A stretch of 64,000 bases of DNA, from assembly GCF_010500245.1 (NCBI RefSeq), contig NZ_JAAGOX010000011.1, positions 124,001-188,000 on the forward strand, given 5' to 3'. This document shows, piece by piece, positions 47,506 to 55,853 of this stretch. Source of the stretch: Ruegeria sp. PrR005 (GTDB taxonomy: Bacteria; Pseudomonadota; Alphaproteobacteria; Rhodobacterales; Rhodobacteraceae). The notes under the pieces were generated by a model that searched no databases, was not told the DNA's origin, and saw nothing but the letters and a program-made list of their open reading frames with translations. Made by a program: the position numbers and the translations under genes. Each line of letters opens with the position of its first letter. The stretch's first letter is position 1.

Positions 47506-49017
47506 ATGCTGGACCTGACCTTCGAGACCCCCAAACCCAAGACCATCGCCGGCGCCAAGCACGACTGGGAGCTGGTGATCGGCATGGAGGTGCACGCTCA
47601 GGTCGCGTCGCAGGCGAAACTGTTCTCGGGCGCCTCGACCGCCTTTGGCGCCGAGCCCAATTCCAACGTCTCGTTCGTGGATGCGGCGATGCCGGGCATG
47701 CTGCCGGTGATCAACGAATTCTGCGTCGAACAGGCGGTGCGCACCGGGCTGGGGCTGAAGGCAGAGATCAACCTGAAATCCGCCTTTGACCGCAAGAACT
47801 ATTTCTATCCCGACCTGCCGCAGGGATACCAGATTTCCCAGCTTTATCAACCGATTGTCGGTGAAGGCGAAGTGCTGGTCGAGATGGGCGACGGCACCGC
47901 GCGCCGGGTCCGGATCGAGCGCATCCACATGGAGCAGGACGCGGGCAAGTCGATCCATGACATGGATCCCAACATGTCCTTTGTCGACCTGAACCGGACC
48001 GGTGTCTGCCTGATGGAGATCGTCAGCCGCCCCGATATCCGTGGCCCCGAAGAGGCCGCCGCCTATATCGCCAAACTGCGCCAGATTCTGCGCTATCTGG
48101 GCACCTGCGACGGCAACATGCAGAACGGCAACCTGCGGGCCGATGTGAACGTGTCGATCTGCCGCCCGGGCGCCTATGAGAAGTATCAGGAAACACAGGA
48201 CTTTTCGCACCTCGGCACGCGCTGCGAGATCAAGAACATGAACTCGATGCGGTTCATCCAGGCGGCCATCGAATACGAGGCGCGACGCCAGATCGCCATT
48301 GTCGAAGCGGGCGGCAAGGTGGATCAGGAAACCCGGCTCTATGATCCGGACAAGAACGAGACCCGCTCGATGCGGTCCAAGGAAGAGGCGCATGATTACC
48401 GCTACTTCCCCGATCCCGACTTGTTGCCGCTGGAGATCGAGCAGGCCTGGGTCGACGATATCGCGGCCAGCCTCCCGGAACTGCCAGACGACAAAAAGGC
48501 GCGTTTCATCAAGGACTTCGGCCTGACCGACTATGACGCCTCGGTGCTGACCGCCGAGGTGGAATCGGCCGCTTATTTCGAGGAAGTGGCCAAGGGGCGC
48601 AACGGCAAGCTGGCGGCCAACTGGGTCATCAACGAGCTGTTCGGACGGTTGAAGAAAGAAGACCACGACATCACCGACAGCCCGGTCAGCCCGGTGCAGT
48701 TGGGTGGTATCATCGACCTGATCGCATCCGACGCAATCTCGGGCAAGATCGCCAAGGATCTGTTCGAAATCGTCTATACCGAAGGCGGCGATCCTGCTGA
48801 AATCGTTGAGAAACGCGGCATGAAACAGGTCACCGACACCGGCGCAATCGAGGCCGCATTGGACGAGATCATCGCCGCCAACCCGGCGCAGGTGGAAAAG
48901 GCCAAGGTGAACCCGAAACTGGCGGGCTGGTTCGTGGGTCAGGTGATGAAGGCGACCGGTGGCAAGGCCAATCCCAAGGCGGTCAACGATCTGGTCGCGG
49001 CCAAGCTGGGCCTGTGA
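47506..49017 (+). CDS. gatB: aspartyl/glutamyl-tRNA(Asn/Gln) amidotransferase subunit B
   Basis: 503 residues with the GatB kinase-like core: [50 protein letters not shown] and [22 protein letters not shown]-terminal YqeY-like helical tail binds tRNA. It amidates Glu-tRNA(Gln) and/or Asp-tRNA(Asn) with GatA and GatC, which are not in this window. Followed by two copies of a short direct repeat and an intrinsic terminator. Confidence 0.97.
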   Translation: MLDLTFETPKPKTIAGAKHDWELVIGMEVHAQVASQAKLFSGASTAFGAEPNSNVSFVDAAMPGMLPVINEFCVEQAVRTGLGLKAEINLKSAFDRKNYFYPDLPQGYQISQLYQPIVGEGEVLVEMGDGTARRVRIERIHMEQDAGKSIHDMDPNMSFVDLNRTGVCLMEIVSRPDIRGPEEAAAYIAKLRQILRYLGTCDGNMQNGNLRADVNVSICRPGAYEKYQETQDFSHLGTRCEIKNMNSMRFIQAAIEYEARRQIAIVEAGGKVDQETRLYDPDKNETRSMRSKEEAHDYRYFPDPDLLPLEIEQAWVDDIAASLPELPDDKKARFIKDFGLTDYDASVLTAEVESAAYFEEVAKGRNGKLAANWVINELFGRLKKEDHDITDSPVSPVQLGGIIDLIASDAISGKIAKDLFEIVYTEGGDPAEIVEKRGMKQVTDTGAIEAALDEIIAANPAQVEKAKVNPKLAGWFVGQVMKATGGKANPKAVNDLVAAKLGL

Positions 49018-49030
49018 TCTGTACCGGGTT

Positions 49031-49077
49031 TTGACCGTTTTGTACCCGGCCCAAACCCCGGATTGACCGTTTTGTAC
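49031..49077. repeat. direct repeat TTGACCGTTTTGTAC, two copies, after gatB
   Basis: Copies lie at 49031-49045 and 49063-49077, 32 bases start to start (about three helical turns). The first is bracketed by CCGGGT/ACCCGG, the second by CCGG/CCGG. An 18-base form of the second (49060-49077) recurs inverted at 30615-30632 upstream of kynU. Confidence 0.75.
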
Positions 49078-49085
49078 CGGAGATC

Positions 49086-49109
49086 AAGGGCGCTCTCGGG
49101 CGCCCTTTT
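49086..49109 (+). terminator. intrinsic terminator of gatB
   Basis: Stem AAGGGCGC/GCGCCCTT with loop TCTCGG running into TT, about 70 bases after the gatB stop and just beyond the direct repeats. Confidence 0.8.
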
Positions 49110-49276
49110 CAATCGCAAGCGGCGGACCTCTGCCAGCCATGAAACGCAAAAGGCGGCACCCGGCCGCCCAATCGTTGCAAGGGCGCAAGCCTGAGCACAG
49201 TGCCCCCGACCGACCCTCTGGCCAATGCGCCCCGAGCTTGGTTATAAGCGGCGCACGTCATCCGAGAGGCTTCTGC

Positions 49277-49732
49277 ATGATCCGCTATGAATACAAGGTC
49301 GTTCCCGCCCCCGCCCGCGGCACCAAGGCCAAGGGGGTCAAGACGCCCGAGGGGCGGTTCTCGCTGTCGGTGGAAAGCCTCCTGAACCAGATGGGCGCCG
49401 AGGGCTGGGAGTATCAGCGCGCCGAGCTGTTGCCGAGCGAGGAGCGGACCGGGCTGACCGGATCTGTCACCAAGTGGCGCAATGTGCTGGTGTTTCGCCG
49501 GGCGCTGGCCGAGGGCGCGGTCGCCCCGGTGGTCGAGGTTGAGGCCGAAGCTGAGTCGACGGCCAAACCCGAAACCCCGGAGCAGGAAAAGGCGGATGAC
49601 GGCACCCCACGCGCCCGCCCGATCCCCGGCCCGGATGCGATGAAGGAGCAGTTGCGGGCGCCTGCCCCGATCTCCTCTCCGGTGAAGGACCCGCCGCTGC
49701 GGGTGGTCAAGTCGGAGACCGACGAGGACTGA
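49277..49732 (+). CDS. DUF4177 domain protein with disordered acidic tail
   Basis: 151 residues from ATG 49277, with GAGAGG upstream; the open frame from 49139 is rejected. The N-terminal 75 residues (MIRYEYKVVPAPARG, LLNQMGAEGWEYQRAELLP, WRNVLVFRR) match the DUF4177 alpha/beta pattern. The remainder is low-complexity Glu/Pro/Ala and likely disordered, ending in a short conserved-looking basic/acidic tail. Function unknown. It converges on bolA, with nine bases between the stops. Confidence 0.8.
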   Translation: MIRYEYKVVPAPARGTKAKGVKTPEGRFSLSVESLLNQMGAEGWEYQRAELLPSEERTGLTGSVTKWRNVLVFRRALAEGAVAPVVEVEAEAESTAKPETPEQEKADDGTPRARPIPGPDAMKEQLRAPAPISSPVKDPPLRVVKSETDED

Positions 49733-49741
49733 CCCCGCGCC

Positions 49742-50005
49742 TCATGTACCGATGTCGAGCGCCAGCGCATGGATGCGCGGCACGATGTCGCCCAGCGCCG
49801 CATGTACCGCCCGGTGCCGCGCCACCCGGCCCATTCCGGCAAATGCGGCGGCGCGGATATGGACCGAGAAATGGCTTTCGCCGCCTTCCCTGTAGCCCGC
49901 ATGGCCGCGATGGCGTTCGCTGTCGTCGCTGATTTCCAGTTCTGTGGGGGCAAAGGCGGCCTGAAGGCGCGCGCGCATCTCCTCGGTGATGGGCATGTGC
50001 GGCAT
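49742..50005 (-). CDS. BolA-family protein
   Basis: 87 residues (ATG 50005; ATG 49996 is equally possible given AGAGGAG placed between 2 and 11 bases away). BolA fold: MRARLQAAFAPTELEISDDS, GHAGYREGGESHFSVHIRA, FAGMGRVARHRAVHAALGD. The conserved His in SHFSV fits the class that partners with monothiol glutaredoxins in iron-sulfur handling. It is divergent from the J-domain gene, an arrangement common in alphaproteobacteria upstream of cobS. Confidence 0.93.
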   Translation of the reverse strand: MPHMPITEEMRARLQAAFAPTELEISDDSERHRGHAGYREGGESHFSVHIRAAAFAGMGRVARHRAVHAALGDIVPRIHALALDIGT

Positions 50006-50140
50006 AACTCCTCTTTTGGTCTGGTCCTGTGCTGTTTTCCGCCCGGCGCCGGATATTTTTACCGCCGCCCTCTTCTATCTGTCGGCACATAGACTAAACT
50101 CCTGCCTCCGAGTCGAGAAGCATCAGCGAAAGGGCCCGAG

Positions 50141-50764
50141 ATGAGCAAGCCAGATCCGTTCGGATTCGATATGTCCGTCTCTTCCGCAAAGAAGAAGAAC
50201 CCGCGGGGACGGCGGGGCATGTCGGGCGCATCCGAAACCTCGGTCCGGGTCTGCGAGCACGAGGGCTGCACCGAGGCGGGCAAGTTCCGCGCGCCCAAGG
50301 CCCCGGATGTGCTGGACGACTATTTCTGGTTCTGCCAGCAGCATGTGCGCGAGTATAACCAGAAGTGGAACTTCTTCGACGGCACCACCGAGGCCGAGAT
50401 GAACGCGCAGATGTCCAAGGACAAGGTCTGGGAGCGCAAGACCCGGCCGATGGGCGACCCCGAGGCGCGCGCCTGGGCGCGGCTGGGGATCGAGGACCCG
50501 CATCAGGTGCTGGGCGCCAACGCAACGCAGAACCCCGGCCGGGCGGCGGCGGGCGGCCGCAAGCTGCCGCCGACCGAACGGCGCGCGATCGAGATCCTGG
50601 AGGCCAAGGACAGCTGGACCAAGGCCGAGGTGCGGGGTGCGTACAAGAAGCTGATCAAGGTGCTTCACCCGGACATGAACGGCGGCGACCGCAGCCAGGA
50701 AGACCAGTTGCAGGAAGTGGTCTGGGCCTGGGACCAGATCAAGGACAGCCGCAACTTCAAGTGA
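50141..50764 (+). CDS. J-domain (DnaJ-like) molecular chaperone with N-terminal zinc-type site
   Basis: 207 residues. The J domain is at the C terminus (about 146-207) with the HPD tripeptide in IKVLHPDMNGGDR. The N-terminal part has four spaced ligands C38, C43, C65 and H68 (CEHEGC and CQQH), which look like a zinc-binding site. It stimulates Hsp70 ATPase. This gene type is normally followed by cobS in alphaproteobacteria; here about 6 kb intervene. The next gene starts at a GTG overlapping its stop. Confidence 0.92.
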   Translation: MSKPDPFGFDMSVSSAKKKNPRGRRGMSGASETSVRVCEHEGCTEAGKFRAPKAPDVLDDYFWFCQQHVREYNQKWNFFDGTTEAEMNAQMSKDKVWERKTRPMGDPEARAWARLGIEDPHQVLGANATQNPGRAAAGGRKLPPTERRAIEILEAKDSWTKAEVRGAYKKLIKVLHPDMNGGDRSQEDQLQEVVWAWDQIKDSRNFK

Positions 50765-51588
50765 GGGGCGGCGGGGGCGAGGCGGCCTTGGCGAGGGACG
50801 CAGGCACGCGGCCCGCAATCGACAGGTTGCTCAGGGGGGTTGCGACCGATCACGTGGAAACCCTGCGCGATGCTTGGCGGGATCTGCTGCGCGACGGCGA
50901 TGGGTCGGTCGACCTTGTACGGCAAAAACTGGCGTCAGGCGCATGGGCGGAAAACCCAAGGGGGCCGCTGGCACGGTATTTTGGCGTGTTGCTTGCACTG
51001 TTGGACGAGCTGGATCGCGCGGCGTTTGCACAGGAGGTGCAGCGCCTGCGCAAGGCAAGGCTGCACCCGGCCCATGCGGCCACCCTGGACGTTCTGGCGC
51101 GGCGGGTTCTGGACAAGCCCGTCGCCTTTGCCGCCGAGGGTGTCCCCATTTATGTCGCTTCCGAGATCGCCGGCAGGACTGTGGTCGCCGCGAAGGTTCA
51201 GAAATGGAGCCGCACGCGGACGCTATCCCTTGCCAATGTGACCCGGATAGATGTCATCTCGCAGCGGGAGGACATGGACTATCTCGGGCGGTACAACCTG
51301 TTCTTTTCGGGGATCGTTCTGGCATGGCCAAAGGCGCCGTTGCGCGGGGTTTGGCGCTGGCTGCGGGATCTACAGGTCGAGCACACATTCTACCACGAGG
51401 TCGGGCACCATACCTGCGGCCATATCGAGGGCGGGCAGGTGGCGGCGCAGGAGCGGGAAGCGGACGCCTATGCGCGGTCCATGCTGCGCCTTTCGAGACC
51501 TGTGTTCATGCGGGTGGGTCCGGTGCTTTTCTGGCCGTTCAAAGCCGTGCTTGGGCGTCGGAAAGGAACGCCGGGAAACCGGCCGTGA
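50761..51588 (+). CDS. ImmA/IrrE-like zinc metallopeptidase, putative
   Basis: 275 residues from GTG 50761, overlapping the J-domain stop (GTGA); no ribosome binding site is obvious and later starts are possible. Zincin motif FYHEVGHHTCGH followed by EREADAYARSML gives HExxH plus the downstream Glu/Asp helix, as in ImmA/IrrE-type peptidases. The first 130 residues are helical without a recognised domain. Some relatives cleave repressors, but no XRE regulator is adjacent. If coupled to the J-domain gene it may act in protein quality control; this is inference. Confidence 0.65.
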   Translation: MRGGGGEAALARDAGTRPAIDRLLRGVATDHVETLRDAWRDLLRDGDGSVDLVRQKLASGAWAENPRGPLARYFGVLLALLDELDRAAFAQEVQRLRKARLHPAHAATLDVLARRVLDKPVAFAAEGVPIYVASEIAGRTVVAAKVQKWSRTRTLSLANVTRIDVISQREDMDYLGRYNLFFSGIVLAWPKAPLRGVWRWLRDLQVEHTFYHEVGHHTCGHIEGGQVAAQEREADAYARSMLRLSRPVFMRVGPVLFWPFKAVLGRRKGTPGNRP

Positions 51589-51741
51589 CCCAAAGCTGCC
51601 CCCGGCCGGGCCTGACCTTGGCCGGGGATTGCGTATTACTGAACAGAAAAAAGCTCGGGAGCCGTGCGCCGGTCAGTCGGCGGCTGCGGGTAGATACGAA
51701 GTGCAGGCCATTGCAGCCGCGCGACTGTGATCAGGGGCGGA

Positions 51742-51800
51742 GCGAGGGGGCTGTCTGCACCCTCGCGCTCCCCCGAGAGTATTTCTGACCAGAAAGAAGC
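51742..51800 (-). repeat. dispersed intergenic repeat, copy 3, with hairpin
   Basis: Minus-strand core 51800-51770 contains CTTTCTGGTCAGAAATACTC followed by TCGGGGG. The stem GCGAGGG/CCCTCGC lies at 51742-51748 and 51760-51766. It lies between the convergent metallopeptidase and sulfatase genes. Confidence 0.85.
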
Positions 51801-51811
51801 AGGGCGCGGGA

Positions 51812-53266
51812 TCAGCTGCGGATGTAGCGGGTCATGTCGCCCGGATCCGGGTGGTAATCCCATTCGGTGCCGTTTGTCGCCATGGCGGCGTTGACCACCT
51901 GTTTCTGCGCCAGCCGCTCCCAGATCTCCCGCTCGATGGCGTCGACGTCGAAGCGGTCGGAGATGACGGCGGCGAGCTCGGCCTCGATCGTGGCTGCTTC
52001 TGGCGTTCCGGCCAGGTTCTCCCATTCGCCGGGATCGACATCCAGATTGAAGAGCTGCGGGTCTGAGCGGTGGCAGTAGAGGTATTTCCAAGGGCCTTTG
52101 CGGATCATGAAACTGGGGCGCATGATGCCTTCGCCGTGGTATTCCGAGATCACCGGCACCTCGCCCAGCGCCTCGCCGCGCAGGGCGGGCATCAGCGAGC
52201 GGCCCTCCATCGGGCGGGCGGGGGTGGCGCCGACCAGATCGAGGAAGGTGGCGGGCAGGTCGATCAGCGACACCGGCGTGTCGACGCGGCGGTGCCCCGC
52301 ACCGGGATATTCGACGATCAGCGGGATGCGGGCGGACCATTCATAGTGGCTGCGTTTCTGGATCAGGCCCTTTTCGCCCAGCATCTCGCCATGGTCCGAG
52401 GTCAGGATCACCATCGTGGTGTCGCGCAGGCCCTGCTCGTCGAGTACATCCAGCAGTTCGCCCAGCTTGTCGTCGATGTAATGGGCAAGCGCGGCAAAGC
52501 CGCGCCGCATGGCCAGCAGGTCCGTTTCGTTGCGGATGCTCTTGCGGTCGAGCCCGTACCAGCGCAGGAAGGCGCGGTCGAAGTCGGAATAGCGCGCGTC
52601 CATGTCCGCCGGGTAGTGCGGCAGCGGCAGGTCGGCGTTCTTGTACATCTCCCAGTATTTGCGCGGCACGATATAGGGCGGGTGCGGGTTGGTGTAGGAG
52701 ACCGTGAGCATGAACGGGCGGTCAGGCGCGTGGCGCAGGTATTCCAGCGCGCGGAAATGGGTTTCCTCGTCATATTGCAGCTCGGCGCTCCACCCCGCGC
52801 CGATGTTCCGGGCCTGGTACTGGGGGGCGAAGTCGAAGGCCATCGCCGTGGGGTCGTTTTCATCGAGAAGCGGGTAAGACCAGAGGAAGCCCGAGGGGTA
52901 GATGTCGGTGTTGAGGCGGCGGCGGAAGCCGTGCAGCTGGTCGGCGCCGATGAAATGCATCTTGCCCGAGAGCACGGTGTCGTAGCCCGCATTGGTCAGG
53001 TAATGGGCGAAGGTCGGGATGAAGCTGTGATAGGGGTCGCCATTGTCGTAGCAGCCGGTGGTCGAGGTATGCAGCCCGGTCATGAAACACGACCGTGCGG
53101 GCACGCAGATCGGGCTGGGCGTATAGGCGGTGGTGAAATTCACCGCCCGGTCGGCCAGCGCCTTCATGTGTCTGGTGCGCGCGATCGGGTGACCGCAGGC
53201 TTCGAGCATGAAGGGGGTCATCTGGTCGGCCATGACCACAAGGATGTTCGGGGGGCGCTGTGACAT
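51812..53266 (-). CDS. betC: type I sulfatase, choline-sulfatase-like
   Basis: 484 residues from ATG 53266 (the longer frame to 53368 is unsupported). Sulfatase N terminus NILVVMADQMTP has the metal Asp. The formylglycine site is CVPAR at C54-R58 (CxPxR). BetC-like stretches follow: LSGKMHFIGADQLHGF, NTDIYPSGF, and the C-terminal choline-sulfatase tail ending near WDYHPDPGD. No signal peptide, which fits cytosolic BetC cleaving choline-O-sulfate to choline. betABI and a choline-sulfate transporter are not in the window, so the substrate is an inference from sequence pattern. Confidence 0.8.
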   Translation of the reverse strand: MSQRPPNILVVMADQMTPFMLEACGHPIARTRHMKALADRAVNFTTAYTPSPICVPARSCFMTGLHTSTTGCYDNGDPYHSFIPTFAHYLTNAGYDTVLSGKMHFIGADQLHGFRRRLNTDIYPSGFLWSYPLLDENDPTAMAFDFAPQYQARNIGAGWSAELQYDEETHFRALEYLRHAPDRPFMLTVSYTNPHPPYIVPRKYWEMYKNADLPLPHYPADMDARYSDFDRAFLRWYGLDRKSIRNETDLLAMRRGFAALAHYIDDKLGELLDVLDEQGLRDTTMVILTSDHGEMLGEKGLIQKRSHYEWSARIPLIVEYPGAGHRRVDTPVSLIDLPATFLDLVGATPARPMEGRSLMPALRGEALGEVPVISEYHGEGIMRPSFMIRKGPWKYLYCHRSDPQLFNLDVDPGEWENLAGTPEAATIEAELAAVISDRFDVDAIEREIWERLAQKQVVNAAMATNGTEWDYHPDPGDMTRYIRS

Positions 53267-53425
53267 GATGGGCCGTGTCCTGTGCAAGGGCATTGCTGGA
53301 ACGCTAAGGGCGGCGCGCGGGCCTGTAAATCGGGAAAGGCCGGGCGGGCGGGCGGCGGGCTGGAGCATGTCTGTTACATTCGGCTGTTACCCCGGATCGC
53401 GGCCGCGACGGGAAGTGGGCGGCCA

Positions 53426-54064
53426 ATGTTAAACCCGGTGATGGATGGTTCACGGATGATCCCCGATTTTGCCCTGATGTTGCACGATATCTCCCTGTCT
53501 CTAGCGCTTGGCGGTGCGCTGGCGCTGGCCGCTTATCTGGCGCAGAGCCTGCGCCGCCCGGACTGGGGCCTGTGGCCCGCCGCCAGGGGCTGGCGGCACC
53601 ATGCCGCCTTTGGCCTGTTCCGGCTCTTTTGCGGCGCGACCGTCGTGTTTGCCCTGTCCGAGGTCTGGGTGGGTGGCTGGGGCCATTGGCTGCGCTATGC
53701 GGTTGGCGTACCGCTGATGCTGGCGGCGTTCGGCGTGACGCTGTGGGGGTACAGGTTTCTGGGCATCGACAACACCTATTGCGAGAGCGGCGGGCTGGTC
53801 ACCGGCGGCATCTATGCCTATTCGCGCAACCCGCAATATGTGACCTCGGTCCTGGCCACGGTGGGCTTGGGCATTGCCAGCGGTTCGGTTCTGACCCTGG
53901 TCCTGGCAGGCGGACTGTTCGCGCTCTATTTCCTGTTCGTGCTGAACGAGGAGCGCTGGTTGCTCGACGGCTATGGGACCGCGTTCCGCGACTATATGGC
54001 CATAACGCCCCGGTTCCTGGACGGGCGCAGCCTGGACCGGATGCGGGACGCCCTACTGGACTGA
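53426..54064 (+). CDS. ICMT-family membrane methyltransferase
   Basis: 212 residues from ATG 53426; ATGs at 53441 and 53456 are alternatives. Five or so membrane segments with the SAM-binding C-terminal signature GGIYAYSRNPQYVTSVLATV and LNEERWLLDGYGTAFRDYM. It is a larger member of the group that includes the gene at 28059, and the substrate is unknown. It is divergent from the sulfatase at 53266, converges on the arylsulfatase at 54136, and a shared two-way terminator sits between their ends. Confidence 0.82.
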   Translation: MLNPVMDGSRMIPDFALMLHDISLSLALGGALALAAYLAQSLRRPDWGLWPAARGWRHHAAFGLFRLFCGATVVFALSEVWVGGWGHWLRYAVGVPLMLAAFGVTLWGYRFLGIDNTYCESGGLVTGGIYAYSRNPQYVTSVLATVGLGIASGSVLTLVLAGGLFALYFLFVLNEERWLLDGYGTAFRDYMAITPRFLDGRSLDRMRDALLD

Positions 54065-54084
54065 CCAAAGCCCGCAAAGACGAA

Positions 54085-54108
54085 GGGCGCGGCCTGGTGG
54101 CCGCGCCC
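54085..54108. terminator. bidirectional hairpin terminator
   Basis: Perfect ten-base stem GGGCGCGGCC/GGCCGCGCCC with loop TGGT between the convergent methyltransferase and arylsulfatase genes. Short T-rich sequence (CTTTG) follows on the plus strand. Confidence 0.8.
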
Positions 54109-54135
54109 CTTTGACATTGTCAAGGATCGAGCGCC

Positions 54136-55698
54136 TTAGCCGCCCTGGTTGGTTTGCAGGGTCTTGAGCACCTGGTCGATGGAGAAGCTCGCCGGTTCCT
54201 GACGCGGCGGGAAGTCCTTGAACGTGCCAAGGAACTGCGCCACGAAGGCCTGTGCGGGCACCAGCAGATAGGCCCGTTCCAGCCGCCATTGCGAATAGCC
54301 GATGGATTCGTGTTCGGCTCGCTCGAACGGATCGGAGTAGAGGTTCATCACCTTGGGCAGCCGCAGGAAGGTCAGCGGTTCTTGCCAGACGTCGAACCCA
54401 TGGGCGCGCTGTTCGGCAAAGACCACCTTCCACTGGTCATAGCGCATGTTCACCAGATCGCCGCCGTCGGAGAAATAGAAGAACTCGCGCCGCGGCCCCT
54501 TGTCGGCCTCGCCGCGGAAGTAGGGCATGAAGTCGTAGCCGTCGAGATGCACCGGTTCGTTGCCCTCGCCGAACGGGGCCTCGGTCAGCATCCGCTCTTT
54601 CATGTCGCCATCGCCCAGCGCCGACATGAAGGTCGGGAACCAGTCGAGGTGGCTGATGATCTGGTTCGACTTGCGCCCCGGCTCGATCACGCCGGGCCAT
54701 TTGATCATCATGGGCACGCGGTAGCCGCCTTCCCAGTTGTCGTTCTTTTCGCCGCGGAACGGCGTGGTGCCGCCATCGGGCCAGGAGAAGACCTCGGCGC
54801 CGTTGTCGGTGGAGTACATCACCACCGTATTGTCGGCGATGCCCAGTTCCTCGAGCTTGTCGAGCATCTGGCCAACCATCTTGTCATGTTCGACCATGCC
54901 ATCGGGATAGGTACCCAGCCCGGTGACGCCTTTGCTCTCTTCCTTGAGATGGGTGAAGATGTGCATCCGGGTGGTGTTGTACCACAGGAAGAACGGCTTT
55001 TCCTCGTCATGCGCGCGCTGCATGAAGTCGAGCGCGCCTGCGGTGACCTCTTCGTCGATGGTCTCCATCCGCTTCTTGGTCAGCGGGCCGGTGTCTTCGA
55101 TCGTGCCGTCGACATTGGACTTGATCACGCCGCGCGGGCCGAATTTTTCCTTGAACGCGGGATCCTTGGGATAGTCCTCGTTCTCGGGCTCTTCCTCGGC
55201 GTTGAGGTGGTAGAGGTTGCCGAAGAACTCATCGAACCCGTGGTTCGTGGGCAGGTGTTCGTCAAGGTCGCCCAGGTGGTTTTTGCCGTACTGGCCGGTC
55301 ATGTAGCCCTTGGACCGCATGTATTCGGCGATGGTGGGATCCTTCTCGCTCATCCCCTCCTTGGCGCCGGGCAGGCCGACCTTCAACAGGCCGGTGCGGA
55401 AGCCCGACTGGCCGGTAACAAAGGAGGCGCGGCCGGCAGTGCAGGACTGTTCGCCATAGCCATGGGTGAACAGCATGCCGTCATTGGCGATGCGGTCGAT
55501 ATTGGGGGTCTCGTATCCCATCATGCCCTGGTTATAGGCCGAGATATTCCAATACCCGACATCGTCGCCCCAGATGATGAGAAAATTCAATGGCTTGTCT
55601 TGGGCGGCGGCGATGTTTCCGGTCATCGATATGCCCGCGCACATCAACGCAACGGACGCCGTTCCCCTTATTTTCTTAAATACTTTAGTAGCAAGCAT
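54136..55698 (-). CDS. exported arylsulfatase (type I, CxAxR formylglycine site)
   Basis: 520 residues. A Sec signal peptide ends near GNIAAAQDK. Metal Asp pair IIWGDDVGYW (D45, D46). The formylglycine site is SCTAGRASFVTG, with C86 and R90 and alanine rather than proline at the third position. Further sulfatase motifs: TGQYGKNHLGDLD, VVMYSTDNGAE, HLDWFPTFMSALGD. It hydrolyses a sulfate ester in the periplasm. It is divergent from the AraC regulator with 155 bases between, so that protein probably controls it. No maturase gene is visible in the window. Confidence 0.92.
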   Translation of the reverse strand: MLATKVFKKIRGTASVALMCAGISMTGNIAAAQDKPLNFLIIWGDDVGYWNISAYNQGMMGYETPNIDRIANDGMLFTHGYGEQSCTAGRASFVTGQSGFRTGLLKVGLPGAKEGMSEKDPTIAEYMRSKGYMTGQYGKNHLGDLDEHLPTNHGFDEFFGNLYHLNAEEEPENEDYPKDPAFKEKFGPRGVIKSNVDGTIEDTGPLTKKRMETIDEEVTAGALDFMQRAHDEEKPFFLWYNTTRMHIFTHLKEESKGVTGLGTYPDGMVEHDKMVGQMLDKLEELGIADNTVVMYSTDNGAEVFSWPDGGTTPFRGEKNDNWEGGYRVPMMIKWPGVIEPGRKSNQIISHLDWFPTFMSALGDGDMKERMLTEAPFGEGNEPVHLDGYDFMPYFRGEADKGPRREFFYFSDGGDLVNMRYDQWKVVFAEQRAHGFDVWQEPLTFLRLPKVMNLYSDPFERAEHESIGYSQWRLERAYLLVPAQAFVAQFLGTFKDFPPRQEPASFSIDQVLKTLQTNQGG

Positions 55699-55853
55699 CG
55701 GAATCTCCCCTTTCTGTGTTGGTTTTCCGCTGCAATTCGTGTTCGCGATAGTAAGCCTTTTGCGGAAAGATGCTTAGCATTTTCGGCCAAAATCGATAAC
55801 CTTGTCACATGGCAAGAGCCGCAGACGGATCGTCATCGGCGCGGGGGATTGAA

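Noticed and set aside
55724-55768. Inverted repeat TTTCCGC/GCGGAAA between the arylsulfatase and AraC genes as an operator
   Set aside because: Arms are only seven bases with a 31-base spacer, and AraC proteins normally bind direct repeats; too weak to annotate.
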